From Clostridia bacterium (GTDB lineage: Bacteria; Bacillota; Clostridia; UMGS1810), in assembly GCA_017503945.1 (NCBI GenBank), contig JAFVSB010000002.1, positions 1 through 17,525 of the forward strand: a stretch of DNA of 17,525 nucleotides, in the 5' to 3' direction. The position numbers were made by a program, and so were the translations under genes. The notes below the pieces were generated by a model that ran no database searches, was not told the origin of the DNA, and saw only the letters and a list, made by a program, of their open reading frames with translations. Shown in pieces: positions 1 to 6,474 of this stretch (the first letter of the stretch is position 1; the number at the start of each line of letters is the position of its first letter).

Positions 1-1748
1 CGTTTGTTAATAATTGCATTAAACTCTTCAAGCGAAATTGCTCCCTCTTGCAAGAGCCGCATGGCCCTTTCGGCGCCTGCTTTTTGATTTATCTGATTTA
101 TATAATCACTCACAGCCCTGTCGGTATCGTCTGACTGGACATCGAGTGCCAAAATTCCCGATGCTGTGTTGACATCTTCCTTGGTGTCAAACTTTGAAAG
201 CAAGGTAGATTGTGACACAGTGTCACCATTTTCAAAACATTCTTTTATATAGCCAAAAATGCGCCGATGAATCTGATTTTCAAACATATCCTCACCTATT
301 CGGTCACGATATTTTGCATATAGCCTGACATCATAAAAAAGTGTGCTCAAAAGCAGTGCTCTTGTCTTTTCCAGATATTCGCGGTCATCAGTAGGAACAG
401 AGCCTTTGTTGACCACATTTATCACATCAGCATTAAGCACACCGTTTGCGGTAGACTCCGCCTTTTTGAGACCTGCTTGAGCTATTATAGACGATGCCTG
501 AACACCTGTCTTTTCAGAAATGATGTTAGCATACACATCAAGCTCCACCGACGACGGCAAAAGCCTTAAGTAGTCTGCCATAGCTGATATAAAGCTGAGC
601 TTTCCGTCGGAAAGCTTCAGATTGTATTGTTCCCCAAAATATTCTATTAAATACTCCATGTCACTCTTGCGCGAGGCAAGGAGGGAATTAAAGCTGTCAA
701 TGCCGTATTCCTTGATGAATTCATCAGGGTCTTTGCGCGCTTTAAGATTGAGCACCGATATCTTCAGATTTGGAAAAGCCCTGAGAATGGAAATGGCGCG
801 GCCCGTAGCCTTACGGCCTGCCGAGTCACTGTCAAAACAGATGACCACCTCTTCAAAATAGCGCGAAAGCTGTTTTGCCTGCTCTTCGGTAAAAGAAGTG
901 CCCAGAGGCGCTACGGTGTTAGTGTAGCCATAGCTTATGAGAGCGATGGCATCCATGCAACCCTCACACAAAATGCAGAAATTCTTTTTTGATTTGCGGG
1001 CAATGTTGAGAGCATAAAGATTTTTTTGTTTGCTGAAAACTACAGTCTCGCGGGTGTTGATGTATTTTGGAAGGCTATTGTCCAGAACTCTGGCACTAAA
1101 GCCTATTACATTAGAATTGACATCGAAAATCGTTATGGTGAGACGATTGCGGAAAAAGTCATAATATCTGCCTGACTCATGCCTCTGCACAAGACCTGCA
1201 TCATATATGTCACCCTCGGTGTAGCCCTTGGATTTGAGATAATCAAAGAGGCTTGTCCACGAATCGGGTGCATATCCAAGCCAGAAAGCCTTGACAACCG
1301 AACCCGAAATCTGGCGCTTTTTGAAATAGTCTATTATCTGAGGGTTTGACTTGACATTGCTGTAAAAAAACTCAGCGGCATCACGATTGATAGCATGAAG
1401 AAGGTCGGCTTTTTCTTTGCGCTTTGCAGCCTTATGAGAATCAAAGCTTTGAGTTTGCGGCAGTTGGATGCCTGCCCTTCCCGCAAGCTTGGTGACAGCT
1501 TCTACAAATGACAGATTTTCGTTTTTCATCACAAAACCTATCACATCGCCGCCCTCGCCGCAACCAAAGCATTTGAATATGCCTCGCCTTGGCGAAACTG
1601 AAAAAGAAGGAGTTTTTTCATTATGAAAAGGACACAGGCCAATGTATGAACTGCCTGCCTTTTTTAAAGTGACACTTTGTGACACAATATCATATATGTC
1701 ATTTTTCTCGGCTATTTCTCGTATTACATAGTCAGGAAACACTGCCAC
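1..1748 (-). CDS. dnaG: DNA primase DnaG (3' end outside window)
   Basis: Synthesises RNA primers at the replication fork, working with the replicative helicase. About 582 codons are present; the family is about 590-600 residues, so only the last few codons lie beyond base 1. The N-terminal CHC2 zinc finger is intact: Cys39-Pro-Phe-His42, then Cys60-Phe-Gly-Cys63. The TOPRIM core follows, with an EGCMDAI motif (bases about 945-965) and a DSDSAGRKA motif (about 808-834), then a helicase-interaction-type C-terminal region. The start is GTG at 1748, preceded by GGGGGAG with 5-nt spacing; a second GTG six bases on (1742) is less well placed. It lies downstream of dgt with a 139-bp gap in which I see no convincing terminator or promoter. 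In Firmicutes rpoD usually follows, so sigA is expected just past the window edge. Identity is very secure. Confidence 0.97.
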   Translation of the reverse strand, partial: MAVFPDYVIREIAEKNDIYDIVSQSVTLKKAGSSYIGLCPFHNEKTPSFSVSPRRGIFKCFGCGEGGDVIGFVMKNENLSFVEAVTKLAGRAGIQLPQTQSFDSHKAAKRKEKADLLHAINRDAAEFFYSNVKSNPQIIDYFKKRQISGSVVKAFWLGYAPDSWTSLFDYLKSKGYTEGDIYDAGLVQRHESGRYYDFFRNRLTITIFDVNSNVIGFSARVLDNSLPKYINTRETVVFSKQKNLYALNIARKSKKNFCILCEGCMDAIALISYGYTNTVAPLGTSFTEEQAKQLSRYFEEVVICFDSDSAGRKATGRAISILRAFPNLKISVLNLKARKDPDEFIKEYGIDSFNSLLASRKSDMEYLIEYFGEQYNLKLSDGKLSFISAMADYLRLLPSSVELDVYANIISEKTGVQASSIIAQAGLKKAESTANGVLNADVINVVNKGSVPTDDREYLEKTRALLLSTLFYDVRLYAKYRDRIGEDMFENQIHRRIFGYIKECFENGDTVSQSTLLSKFDTKEDVNTASGILALDVQSDDTDRAVSDYINQINQKAGAERAMRLLQEGAISLEEFNAIINK

Positions 1749-1887
1749 TGTGACTCCCCCTTTCTTTTCGACGCTTATTTCTCAATTCGACATCAAACGA
1801 CCAAACCCTTTTTGTGCCCGGATTTTTCTATTGATTGCAAAACAAACTGTGACAAAATAACCATGATTTTGTGCACTATTTTGAATA

Positions 1888-2874
1888 TTACTTTATGGGC
1901 ATGAACAATTGATTAAACAAATTTATGCAATAGTTATCGGTCATGCCTGCAATATAGTCACACACAACAGTGGCGCTGTGCCAATCTTCAAGGAGATTCT
2001 TATACTCCTCGGGAAGTCTTTCGGGATGAGAGCAATAATACTGATAGAGCTTTTCAATGACCATGTAGGATTGAGCATCTCTTTGTGACATGGCATTGTA
2101 TACATTTTCAAACATAAAGCTGCGAAGCGAGAGCATATATTTTTCGGTTTGCGGTGTCATTGATATTTTGCCGCTATCTAGGCTTGCATACACCATGTCA
2201 CTTATGAGATTGTCGATTCTCTCAGAGTTGGTGGAGCCAAGTGCACCTAAAAGCTCTGATGGAATATCCGATGCTTTGATAACCCCGGCTCTCACTGCAT
2301 CATCAATATCATGATTGATATATGCAATGCGGTCGGCAAATTTAACTATGATGCCCTCGGGGGTCTGGGCAAGGTTGTCACCTGTGTGGCTGACTATGCC
2401 GTCGCGCACCTCATAGGTAAGATTCATGCCCATGCCGCCGCGCTCTAAAATGTCGACCACTCTGAGACTTTGCTCATAGTGCTTGAAGCCTTGGGGCGAA
2501 AGAGAGTTTAGCGCACGCTCACCCGAGTGGCCAAACGGAGTGTGGCCAAGATCGTGTCCCATGGAAATGGCCTCGGCAAGGTCCTCATTTAGCTTGAGCG
2601 CACGGGCTATGGTGCGCGCAATCTGCGACACCTCCAGGGTGTGAGTGAGTCTGGTGCGGAAGTGGTCATTGTCGAGCGATATGAAAACCTGAGTCTTATG
2701 CTTGAGCCTGCGAAACGATTTGGAGTGAATGATGCGGTCACGGTCACGGGCAAAGTCGGTGCGCAGGAGGCATTTTTCCTCATGCACTGCCCTGCCCTTT
2801 GATTTTTCTGATAGTGTTGCCATGGGAGAAAGGGTCTCCCTTTCATATTGCTCACGCATTTGCCGTATGTTCAC
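1888..2874 (-). CDS. dgt: dGTP triphosphohydrolase-like HD protein
   Basis: HD-domain hydrolase that splits dNTPs (classically dGTP) into deoxynucleoside and tripolyphosphate, affecting cytoplasmic dNTP pools. Metal ligands of the HD motif are visible: His78 (RLTHTLEVSQIA), His107-Asp108 (MGHDLGHTPFGH) and Asp181 (KFADRIAYINHD). At about 328 residues it is the short Firmicute form; the E. coli enzyme is about 505. I place the start at GTG 2874, because a perfect AGGAGG at 2883-2888 is 8 nt upstream. The longer reading from GTG 2883 would begin inside that Shine-Dalgarno. The gene follows the flavodoxin-like gene by 19 nt and precedes dnaG, so the three are probably cotranscribed. The activity is assigned by family; the true substrate of short Dgt-like proteins is often uncertain. 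Confidence 0.93.
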   Translation of the reverse strand: MNIRQMREQYERETLSPMATLSEKSKGRAVHEEKCLLRTDFARDRDRIIHSKSFRRLKHKTQVFISLDNDHFRTRLTHTLEVSQIARTIARALKLNEDLAEAISMGHDLGHTPFGHSGERALNSLSPQGFKHYEQSLRVVDILERGGMGMNLTYEVRDGIVSHTGDNLAQTPEGIIVKFADRIAYINHDIDDAVRAGVIKASDIPSELLGALGSTNSERIDNLISDMVYASLDSGKISMTPQTEKYMLSLRSFMFENVYNAMSQRDAQSYMVIEKLYQYYCSHPERLPEEYKNLLEDWHSATVVCDYIAGMTDNYCINLFNQLFMPIK

Positions 2875-2882
2875 TGCTGGCA

Positions 2883-2888
2883 CCTCCT
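2883..2888 (-). promoter_or_regulatory. Ribosome binding site that fixes the dgt start
   Basis: Perfect AGGAGG on the minus strand, 8 nt before GTG 2874. The alternative start codon, GTG 2883, shares its first base with the last G of this site, so it cannot be the one used with it. Confidence 0.75.
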
Positions 2889-2893
2889 ATGTG

Positions 2894-3466
2894 CTACTTT
2901 GAAAGCTCTTCAAAAAGCCTCTCGGCTGCAAGATGCGCCCTGGAGATAGCAAACTCATCATTGCGCGCATCTTTTTGAGCACAAACGCCCATGTGCCCTG
3001 CACCTAAGCTGGCCGAAGGACCCACTATGGTCATGCCGTCTACGAGCATGCAGTCATGGATTGCATCAACGGTCTTTTCCTGACCCCCGTATTTTGAAGC
3101 ACCGCATGCAACTGCAAGACCGAGCTTGCCAAGCAGGGCATTACTGGCTCTGAGGTCACGCGTTTTGTCAAACAGACACTTGAGCTGGGCGCTCATTGTG
3201 CCAAAATATACAGGGCTTGCAAACACTATGGCATCGGCACTTTTCATCTCATCAAAAAGAGCTGTGAGCTTGGGGCCATAGCATACCTTGGAGCAAGGCG
3301 ATGAACACGACACGCAAAAAGGATGAGCATAGTCGGCAATGGCCTCGTGAGCGCTAAGCACCTTGGTATCGCAGCCTTTGGCTGCAAGGTCTGAAAGAAT
3401 TGTGTTGATAAGGAAGGCACAGTTGCCATTGGGATTGTGACTTCCGTTGATAGCTATTATCTTCAT
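2894..3466 (-). CDS. Flavodoxin-like NADPH-dependent FMN reductase / iron-sulfur flavoprotein family
   Basis: Cytoplasmic FMN-binding redox protein, 190 aa, of the multimeric flavodoxin-like family (WrbA / iron-sulfur-flavoprotein type). The N-terminal strand and phosphate loop read MKIIAINGSHNPNGN. The flavin-contact segment is ASPVYFGTMSAQLKCLFD (about 84-100) and a GGQE turn (about 127) is typical. A cysteine cluster Cys51-X2-Cys54-X3-Cys58-X3-Cys62 resembles the compact motif that binds [4Fe-4S] in iron-sulfur flavoproteins, though the spacing is not identical, so a cluster is only possible. The start is ATG 3466 with only a weak upstream AAAGG. The gene sits just after the terminator at 3513-3548 and 19 nt before dgt, so it is the likely first gene of the flavodoxin-dgt-dnaG unit. 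Electron donor and acceptor cannot be read from sequence. Confidence 0.85.
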   Translation of the reverse strand: MKIIAINGSHNPNGNCAFLINTILSDLAAKGCDTKVLSAHEAIADYAHPFCVSCSSPCSKVCYGPKLTALFDEMKSADAIVFASPVYFGTMSAQLKCLFDKTRDLRASNALLGKLGLAVACGASKYGGQEKTVDAIHDCMLVDGMTIVGPSASLGAGHMGVCAQKDARNDEFAISRAHLAAERLFEELSK

Positions 3467-3512
3467 TGTGATATGTACTGCCTTTCAATTTATTTATATT
3501 TATATATACTAC

Positions 3513-3548
3513 AAAAAAAAGGGAAATCCTTTTTTGGATTTCCCTTTT
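3513..3548 (-). terminator. Rho-independent terminator after the cysteine-rich gene
   Basis: A perfect 9-bp stem (GGGAAATCC / GGATTTCCC, 3521-3529 with 3536-3544) with a 6-nt T loop, flanked by eight A residues on the plus strand (3513-3520). That gives a run of eight U on the minus-strand transcript. It lies 4 nt beyond the stop of the 3' half of the cysteine-rich gene, so it is that gene's own terminator, left in place despite the insertion. Confidence 0.9.
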
Positions 3549-3552
3549 ACTC

Positions 3553-3947
3553 TTAGCCGCAGCAGCAATCATTGCGTGTGGGCTCGAGGTTATCGAAATG
3601 ACATTTTTCGGGCGGGAAAAATTCATCCACGGGGAAGCTGAGTCTGTCGAAAAGATCGCAGGGGTTGTTGTCGGCAGATTGTATGCAATCATTTGAGGGA
3701 ATACAGAAATCGATAACAGGTATGCAAAGCTCTACCTTACGGGTGAGACGCACAATGGTAAAAAGACCGATGGTTACAAATACTTTCTTGCCGTCGGTTG
3801 TGTCTACCAAAATATCATCAAACACTCTGCACACATCTTCGGGCACTGAGCTTACATCCATCTCTCCGCAGCAGCAACAGCAGTTGTTGTCGGTTGCATC
3901 GAGCACCTTGCTGGCAAGGCAGATGGGGTCTACTACTTCTGTTTGTG
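3553..3947 (-). CDS. 3' half of interrupted cysteine-rich protein gene
   Basis: Encodes the C-terminal 129 residues (Thr at 3942-3940 onward) of a cysteine-rich protein whose first 152 codons lie at 12814-13269. It begins TEVVDPICLASKVLDAT, has a CCCCC run, an FVTIGLFTIVRL stretch and an FPVDEFFPPEKC segment, and ends DCCCG-stop; 15 of the 129 residues are Cys. The frame stays open to an ATG at 3996, but that stretch is recombinase coding sequence in another frame and has no ribosome site, so there is no credible independent start. Joining at the TTTGTG repeat gives an in-frame 281-aa protein. From memory, undisrupted relatives in spore-forming Clostridia have both halves in this order and about this length; I could not verify this. 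The function is unknown; Cys-richness suggests a spore-envelope protein. It ends 4 nt before its own terminator. Confidence 0.85.
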
Positions 3948-4787
3948 ACAGCTTTTGGCTCTCTCGGTGAGCTTTTGCTGGGCTTTTTGAAAGCATTTGG
4001 TCGACACAATTGCAAGCTCATCTCTTTGATGATGTATGTGTTCATTTTTCGGAAGTTCCCTTCTGGTGGAGGACAGAAAGTCGAGTGTTTGGGTTTTGTT
4101 GTTGACTAAAGTGCCTGCATAGATTGGATTGGAGAGTATGCGCCGCACTGTTTTGGCTGTCCAGAGGCCTCCCTTTTTGGTGGGAATGGCGCGGGAGTTT
4201 AGTAGTGATGCAATCTTTCGTATGCCAAGGTCACCAGAGGTGTATGCTTTAAAAATAAGGCGCACAGTGAGCGCCTCGGCTTCATTGATTGCCAGAGTGA
4301 ATGTGTCAATTTTGTCATAGCCGTATATATATGGCGGAGTTCTTCCGTTTTTGGCCGAGACCTTTTTGCCAAATATAATTCTTTTGGAAAGGTTATATGA
4401 CTCCTCCTGAGCTATGGCTGCAAACATGGTGAGGGCAAATTCGGATTCGCCGAGGGTGTCCATGTGGCACGACAAAAAGCGAACGGCAATGCCGCGTGAC
4501 TTTAAGGTGCGGATGCCGGTGAGAAAATCAACAGTGTTGCGCGCAAAACGACTGATGTCTTTTACAACGAGCATGTCAAAGGTTCCAAGTGATGCGTCAG
4601 ACATCATGCTAAGAAACTCGGTGCGGTTTTTGAGAGCTTTGCCGCTTATACCCCTGTCGGCATATATTTTCACAAGGTTGTGCCCAAGCTTTTGGGCATA
4701 TTCCTCAAAGAAAGCCTTTTGATTTTCGAGCGATGAAAGCTGCTCGGTGCTACCTGTGGACACTCTGCAATAGGCTGCTATGTTCAT
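3933..4787 (-). CDS. Serine site-specific recombinase of the intervening element (short form)
   Basis: DNA recombinase of the large serine family, 284 aa. The resolvase catalytic domain spans residues 1 to about 145: nucleophile Ser10 in YCRVST, then DRGISGK, KDISRFARN and AAIAQEES. A 'recombinase' DNA-binding domain follows (about 150-260: GYDKID, IRKIASLLN, WTAKTVRRILSNPIYAG). It stops right after KAQQKLTERAK, just where relatives such as SpoIVCA (about 500 aa) enter a zinc ribbon and coiled coil; both are missing. Its last codons lie in the attachment repeat, so the frame crosses the junction; in an excised circle it would gain 21 residues. The start is ATG 4787 with AGGAGG 7 nt upstream, but that site is inside the terminator stem at 4792-4825. 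It is the obvious candidate to excise the 8.87-kb element. Whether the short form is active is uncertain. Confidence 0.9.
   Translation of the reverse strand: MNIAAYCRVSTGSTEQLSSLENQKAFFEEYAQKLGHNLVKIYADRGISGKALKNRTEFLSMMSDASLGTFDMLVVKDISRFARNTVDFLTGIRTLKSRGIAVRFLSCHMDTLGESEFALTMFAAIAQEESYNLSKRIIFGKKVSAKNGRTPPYIYGYDKIDTFTLAINEAEALTVRLIFKAYTSGDLGIRKIASLLNSRAIPTKKGGLWTAKTVRRILSNPIYAGTLVNNKTQTLDFLSSTRRELPKNEHIHHQRDELAIVSTKCFQKAQQKLTERAKSCHKQK
3942..3950. repeat. Left attachment-site core
   Basis: TTTGTGACA on the plus strand, matching TTTGTGCCA at 12813-12821 in 8 of 9 bases, with a perfect six-base core. On the minus strand it forms codon CAA of the 3' gene half, in phase with the CAA codon of the other copy. 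It also lies inside the last codons of the recombinase. Confidence 0.75.
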
Positions 4788-4788
4788 G

Positions 4789-4825
4789 AAAAAACCTCCT
4801 CGCTACATTGTATGCGGGGAGGTTT
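4789..4825 (-). terminator. Terminator of the SLH gene containing the recombinase Shine-Dalgarno
   Basis: A 12-bp stem (4792-4803 with 4814-4825, one G-U pair) closes a 10-nt loop, and the minus strand continues into six T residues (4794-4789). It lies 17 nt after the stop of the 470-aa SLH gene. The AGGAGG of the recombinase (4795-4800) is wholly inside the 3' arm and the recombinase ATG follows the T run by one base, so read-through transcripts would have the ribosome site paired. The loop on the minus strand reads within CATACAATG; CATACAAT is the sigma-E -10 consensus. A transcript starting from it would lack the 5' arm and leave the ribosome site free. The matching -35 is weak, so the promoter reading is tentative. 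Confidence 0.8.
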
Positions 4826-4841
4826 GGGTTTGATGTTTGAT

Positions 4842-6254
4842 TTATGGGCGATAGGAGTCGGGATTTTTTATTCCAAACATTATTTCGAGCAGATAATTTC
4901 TGGCATTTTCACTAACACCTTGCTCAAGTTTGGAAATGAAATCGCCTTGTGCTTCCAGTGTCATTGCATCATATTTGCTACGAGCCTCGGTGATTTTGGA
5001 TCCATATTTACTATTAACATAACCTTCAACATATATCCACTCACCATTTGCAGCATCATCTAAAGTGCTTTGTATTGTGGCTGTGATTATGTTTCTTATG
5101 GTTGAAGCGGTCTCGGCATCAATTGAAAAGATTATATTTTCAAGCTGAGTTTTTGCAGTGATTAAATCAGCTATAACCTTTGCCTGCTTGGCAGCATCAA
5201 AAGTCTCTTCGGGCTTAGTTGTAGTGTCATCACCAGCATTACCAGAGCTATCGGCTTCGTTATCTTTATTGGTATCATCTGCAGGTGGAGTTACGGTGCC
5301 GGAGCTATCGGCTTCGTTGTCTTTGCCGGTATCATCTGCAGGGGGGGTTACGGTGCCGGAGCTATCGGCTTCATTGTCTTTATTGTTATCATCTGCAGGG
5401 GGAGTTACAGTGCCAGTACCTGAGCCAGTGCCAGTGCCAGTGCCTGAGCCGGTGCCAGTGCCGGTGCCTGAACCTGAACCGCCGCCTGAACCTGAACCGC
5501 TACCTGTGCCCGGGCGATTGCTGCCTGAGCCTGAACCGCCACCTGAGCCTGGGCGATTGCTGCCTGAGCCCGAACCGCCGCCTGAGCCCGGGCGATTGCT
5601 ACCGGAGCCTGAACCGCCGCCTATTGAAACTCCTCCACCAATTGGGGTGGAAGTGGGAGCTTTCACAAAATTAGAAAGCGGAACCGAAAGTTCGCCTCTT
5701 GTCATGGGCTGTGTAGCGCGGAAGCAGTTACCTTCTTCAAGAGAAATGAGTCTGTTGGCTATGATGGTCTTGACATAGCCCTCTGCCCAGGGTGACACGG
5801 GGTCAGCTATGGTAACGGGGATGCCAAGATCATAGATGCCTGCTACCCTCACAATGATTGCACATGCCTGTTCGCGGGTCACGGGAGAATCACCACGGAA
5901 GGTGCCGTCTTCAAAGCCGTTGATATAGCCTGCTTTTTTGGCTATCTTAACATGAGTATAATACCATTTGTCGGGAGTTACATCGGTAAAGGCAGTTTCG
6001 TCTTGCAAAGTGTAGCCCTTTATATTGTTTATCATTTTGCAAAGCTCTGCTCTGGTCACACCTCTTTGCGGAGCAAAGGTGCCGTCACCATTACCGTTTA
6101 CTATGCCTGCAGCAGCAAGAATACTTATAGCTTTGCCCTGAATTGAATTAGGGTCAACATCGGAAAAGCTCACCTGATTTTCTGCTGCAAAAATAACGGT
6201 AAAGCTTGGGATAGCAAGCAATGCACAAAGAATAATTGATATGATTTTTTTCAT
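4842..6254 (-). CDS. SLH-domain surface protein with Gly-Ser and PPADD repeat linkers
   Basis: Exported cell-surface protein, 470 aa. A signal peptide (residues 1 to about 24) is followed by three SLH domains (about 30-81, 89-140 and a degenerate one at 149-197), which bind pyruvylated secondary cell-wall polymer. A flexible linker follows: three 13-residue GGGSGSGSNRPG units (211-249), a Gly-Ser-Thr stretch, then three 19-residue units starting GTVTPPADD (281-337). The last 120 residues (about 352-470) are a helical domain I do not recognise and the likely functional end. The start is ATG 6254 with AAGGTG 5 nt upstream. It lies 220 nt downstream of the 1785-aa SLH gene, within the intervening element, and is closed by the terminator at 4789-4825. 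It carries no enzyme motif, so an adhesive or structural role is a guess. Confidence 0.88.
   Translation of the reverse strand: MKKIISIILCALLAIPSFTVIFAAENQVSFSDVDPNSIQGKAISILAAAGIVNGNGDGTFAPQRGVTRAELCKMINNIKGYTLQDETAFTDVTPDKWYYTHVKIAKKAGYINGFEDGTFRGDSPVTREQACAIIVRVAGIYDLGIPVTIADPVSPWAEGYVKTIIANRLISLEEGNCFRATQPMTRGELSVPLSNFVKAPTSTPIGGGVSIGGGSGSGSNRPGSGGGSGSGSNRPGSGGGSGSGSNRPGTGSGSGSGGGSGSGTGTGTGSGTGTGTGSGTGTVTPPADDNNKDNEADSSGTVTPPADDTGKDNEADSSGTVTPPADDTNKDNEADSSGNAGDDTTTKPEETFDAAKQAKVIADLITAKTQLENIIFSIDAETASTIRNIITATIQSTLDDAANGEWIYVEGYVNSKYGSKITEARSKYDAMTLEAQGDFISKLEQGVSENARNYLLEIMFGIKNPDSYRP
5244..5414 (-). repeat. Three 57-bp coding repeats (19 aa each)
   Basis: In-frame tandem repeats of the SLH protein, with units of the form GTVTPPADDxxKDNEADSS (residues 281-337). 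The copies are nearly identical at the DNA level, differing mainly at two variable codons. Such tracts can change copy number by slippage without breaking the frame. Confidence 0.85.
5508..5624 (-). repeat. Three 39-bp coding repeats (13 aa each)
   Basis: In-frame repeats encoding xGGGSGSGSNRPG (residues 211-249) of the SLH protein linker, followed by a shorter Gly-Ser/Gly-Thr repeat tract down to about 5415. This low-complexity sequence is what produces the proline-rich open frame on the opposite strand. Confidence 0.85.
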
Positions 6255-6314
6255 TTTTTCACCTTGCCTTTCTTAGTGCGGCAGCTTGAAGGCGGGCTGA
6301 CGCCCGTCAAAACC

Positions 6315-6348
6315 GACAAACTGAAAGCCTTTAAATTTTTCAGTTGTC
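6315..6348 (-). terminator. Possible terminator hairpin between the two SLH genes
   Basis: Inverted repeat pairing 6315-6326 with 6338-6348 (11 bp, one bulged A), followed on the minus strand by GGTTTTG, a short T run. It lies about 125 nt after the stop of the 1785-aa SLH gene. The U tract is poor, so termination would be partial at best. Confidence 0.35.
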
Positions 6349-6384
6349 AGGCAATGAAAGTTCAGGTTCTGTCACACTAGATGC

Positions 6385-6414
6385 CAATAGGCAGAATATA
6401 AATTCTGCCTATTG
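6385..6414. repeat. Perfect 13-bp inverted repeat in the intergenic region
   Basis: CAATAGGCAGAAT at 6385-6397 pairs without mismatch with 6402-6414 around a 4-nt ATAA loop, 60 nt beyond the stop of the 1785-aa SLH gene. It has no T run on either strand, so it is not a classical terminator. It may stabilise the mRNA 3' end, aid termination or bind a protein. The rest of the 220-nt gap (6255-6474) holds the hairpin at 6315-6348, a weak 5-bp GC hairpin near 6295-6307 and the SLH ribosome site; I see no convincing promoter. Confidence 0.6.
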
Positions 6415-6474
6415 ACTAAAATGCTTTTAATCTTTTAAATTACAGTTAGATTTTACTGCTTATGAAGATTTGGC

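Noticed and set aside
1749..1887. Promoter for dnaG in the dgt-dnaG gap
   Set aside because: TTGTCA with a 17-bp spacer is followed by only a 3-of-6 match to the -10, so I do not call it.
3553..3996. Reading this as a complete, independent 147-aa cysteine-rich gene starting at ATG 3996
   Set aside because: The first 17 codons are recombinase coding sequence in another frame, there is no ribosome site, and the protein proper begins exactly at the TTTGTG junction in phase with the 5' half at 12718-13269.
5406..5645. CRISPR-like repeat array
   Set aside because: The repeats are contiguous in-frame coding units without unique spacers.
5158..5778. Proline/glutamate-rich 206-aa open frame on the plus strand
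   Set aside because: It is the antisense shadow of the Gly-Ser and PPADD repeats of the SLH protein, with no ribosome site.
6255..6310. Riboswitch (for example cyclic-di-GMP) in the SLH leader
   Set aside because: The conserved cores of the classes I know are not present; only a 5-bp GC hairpin is seen.
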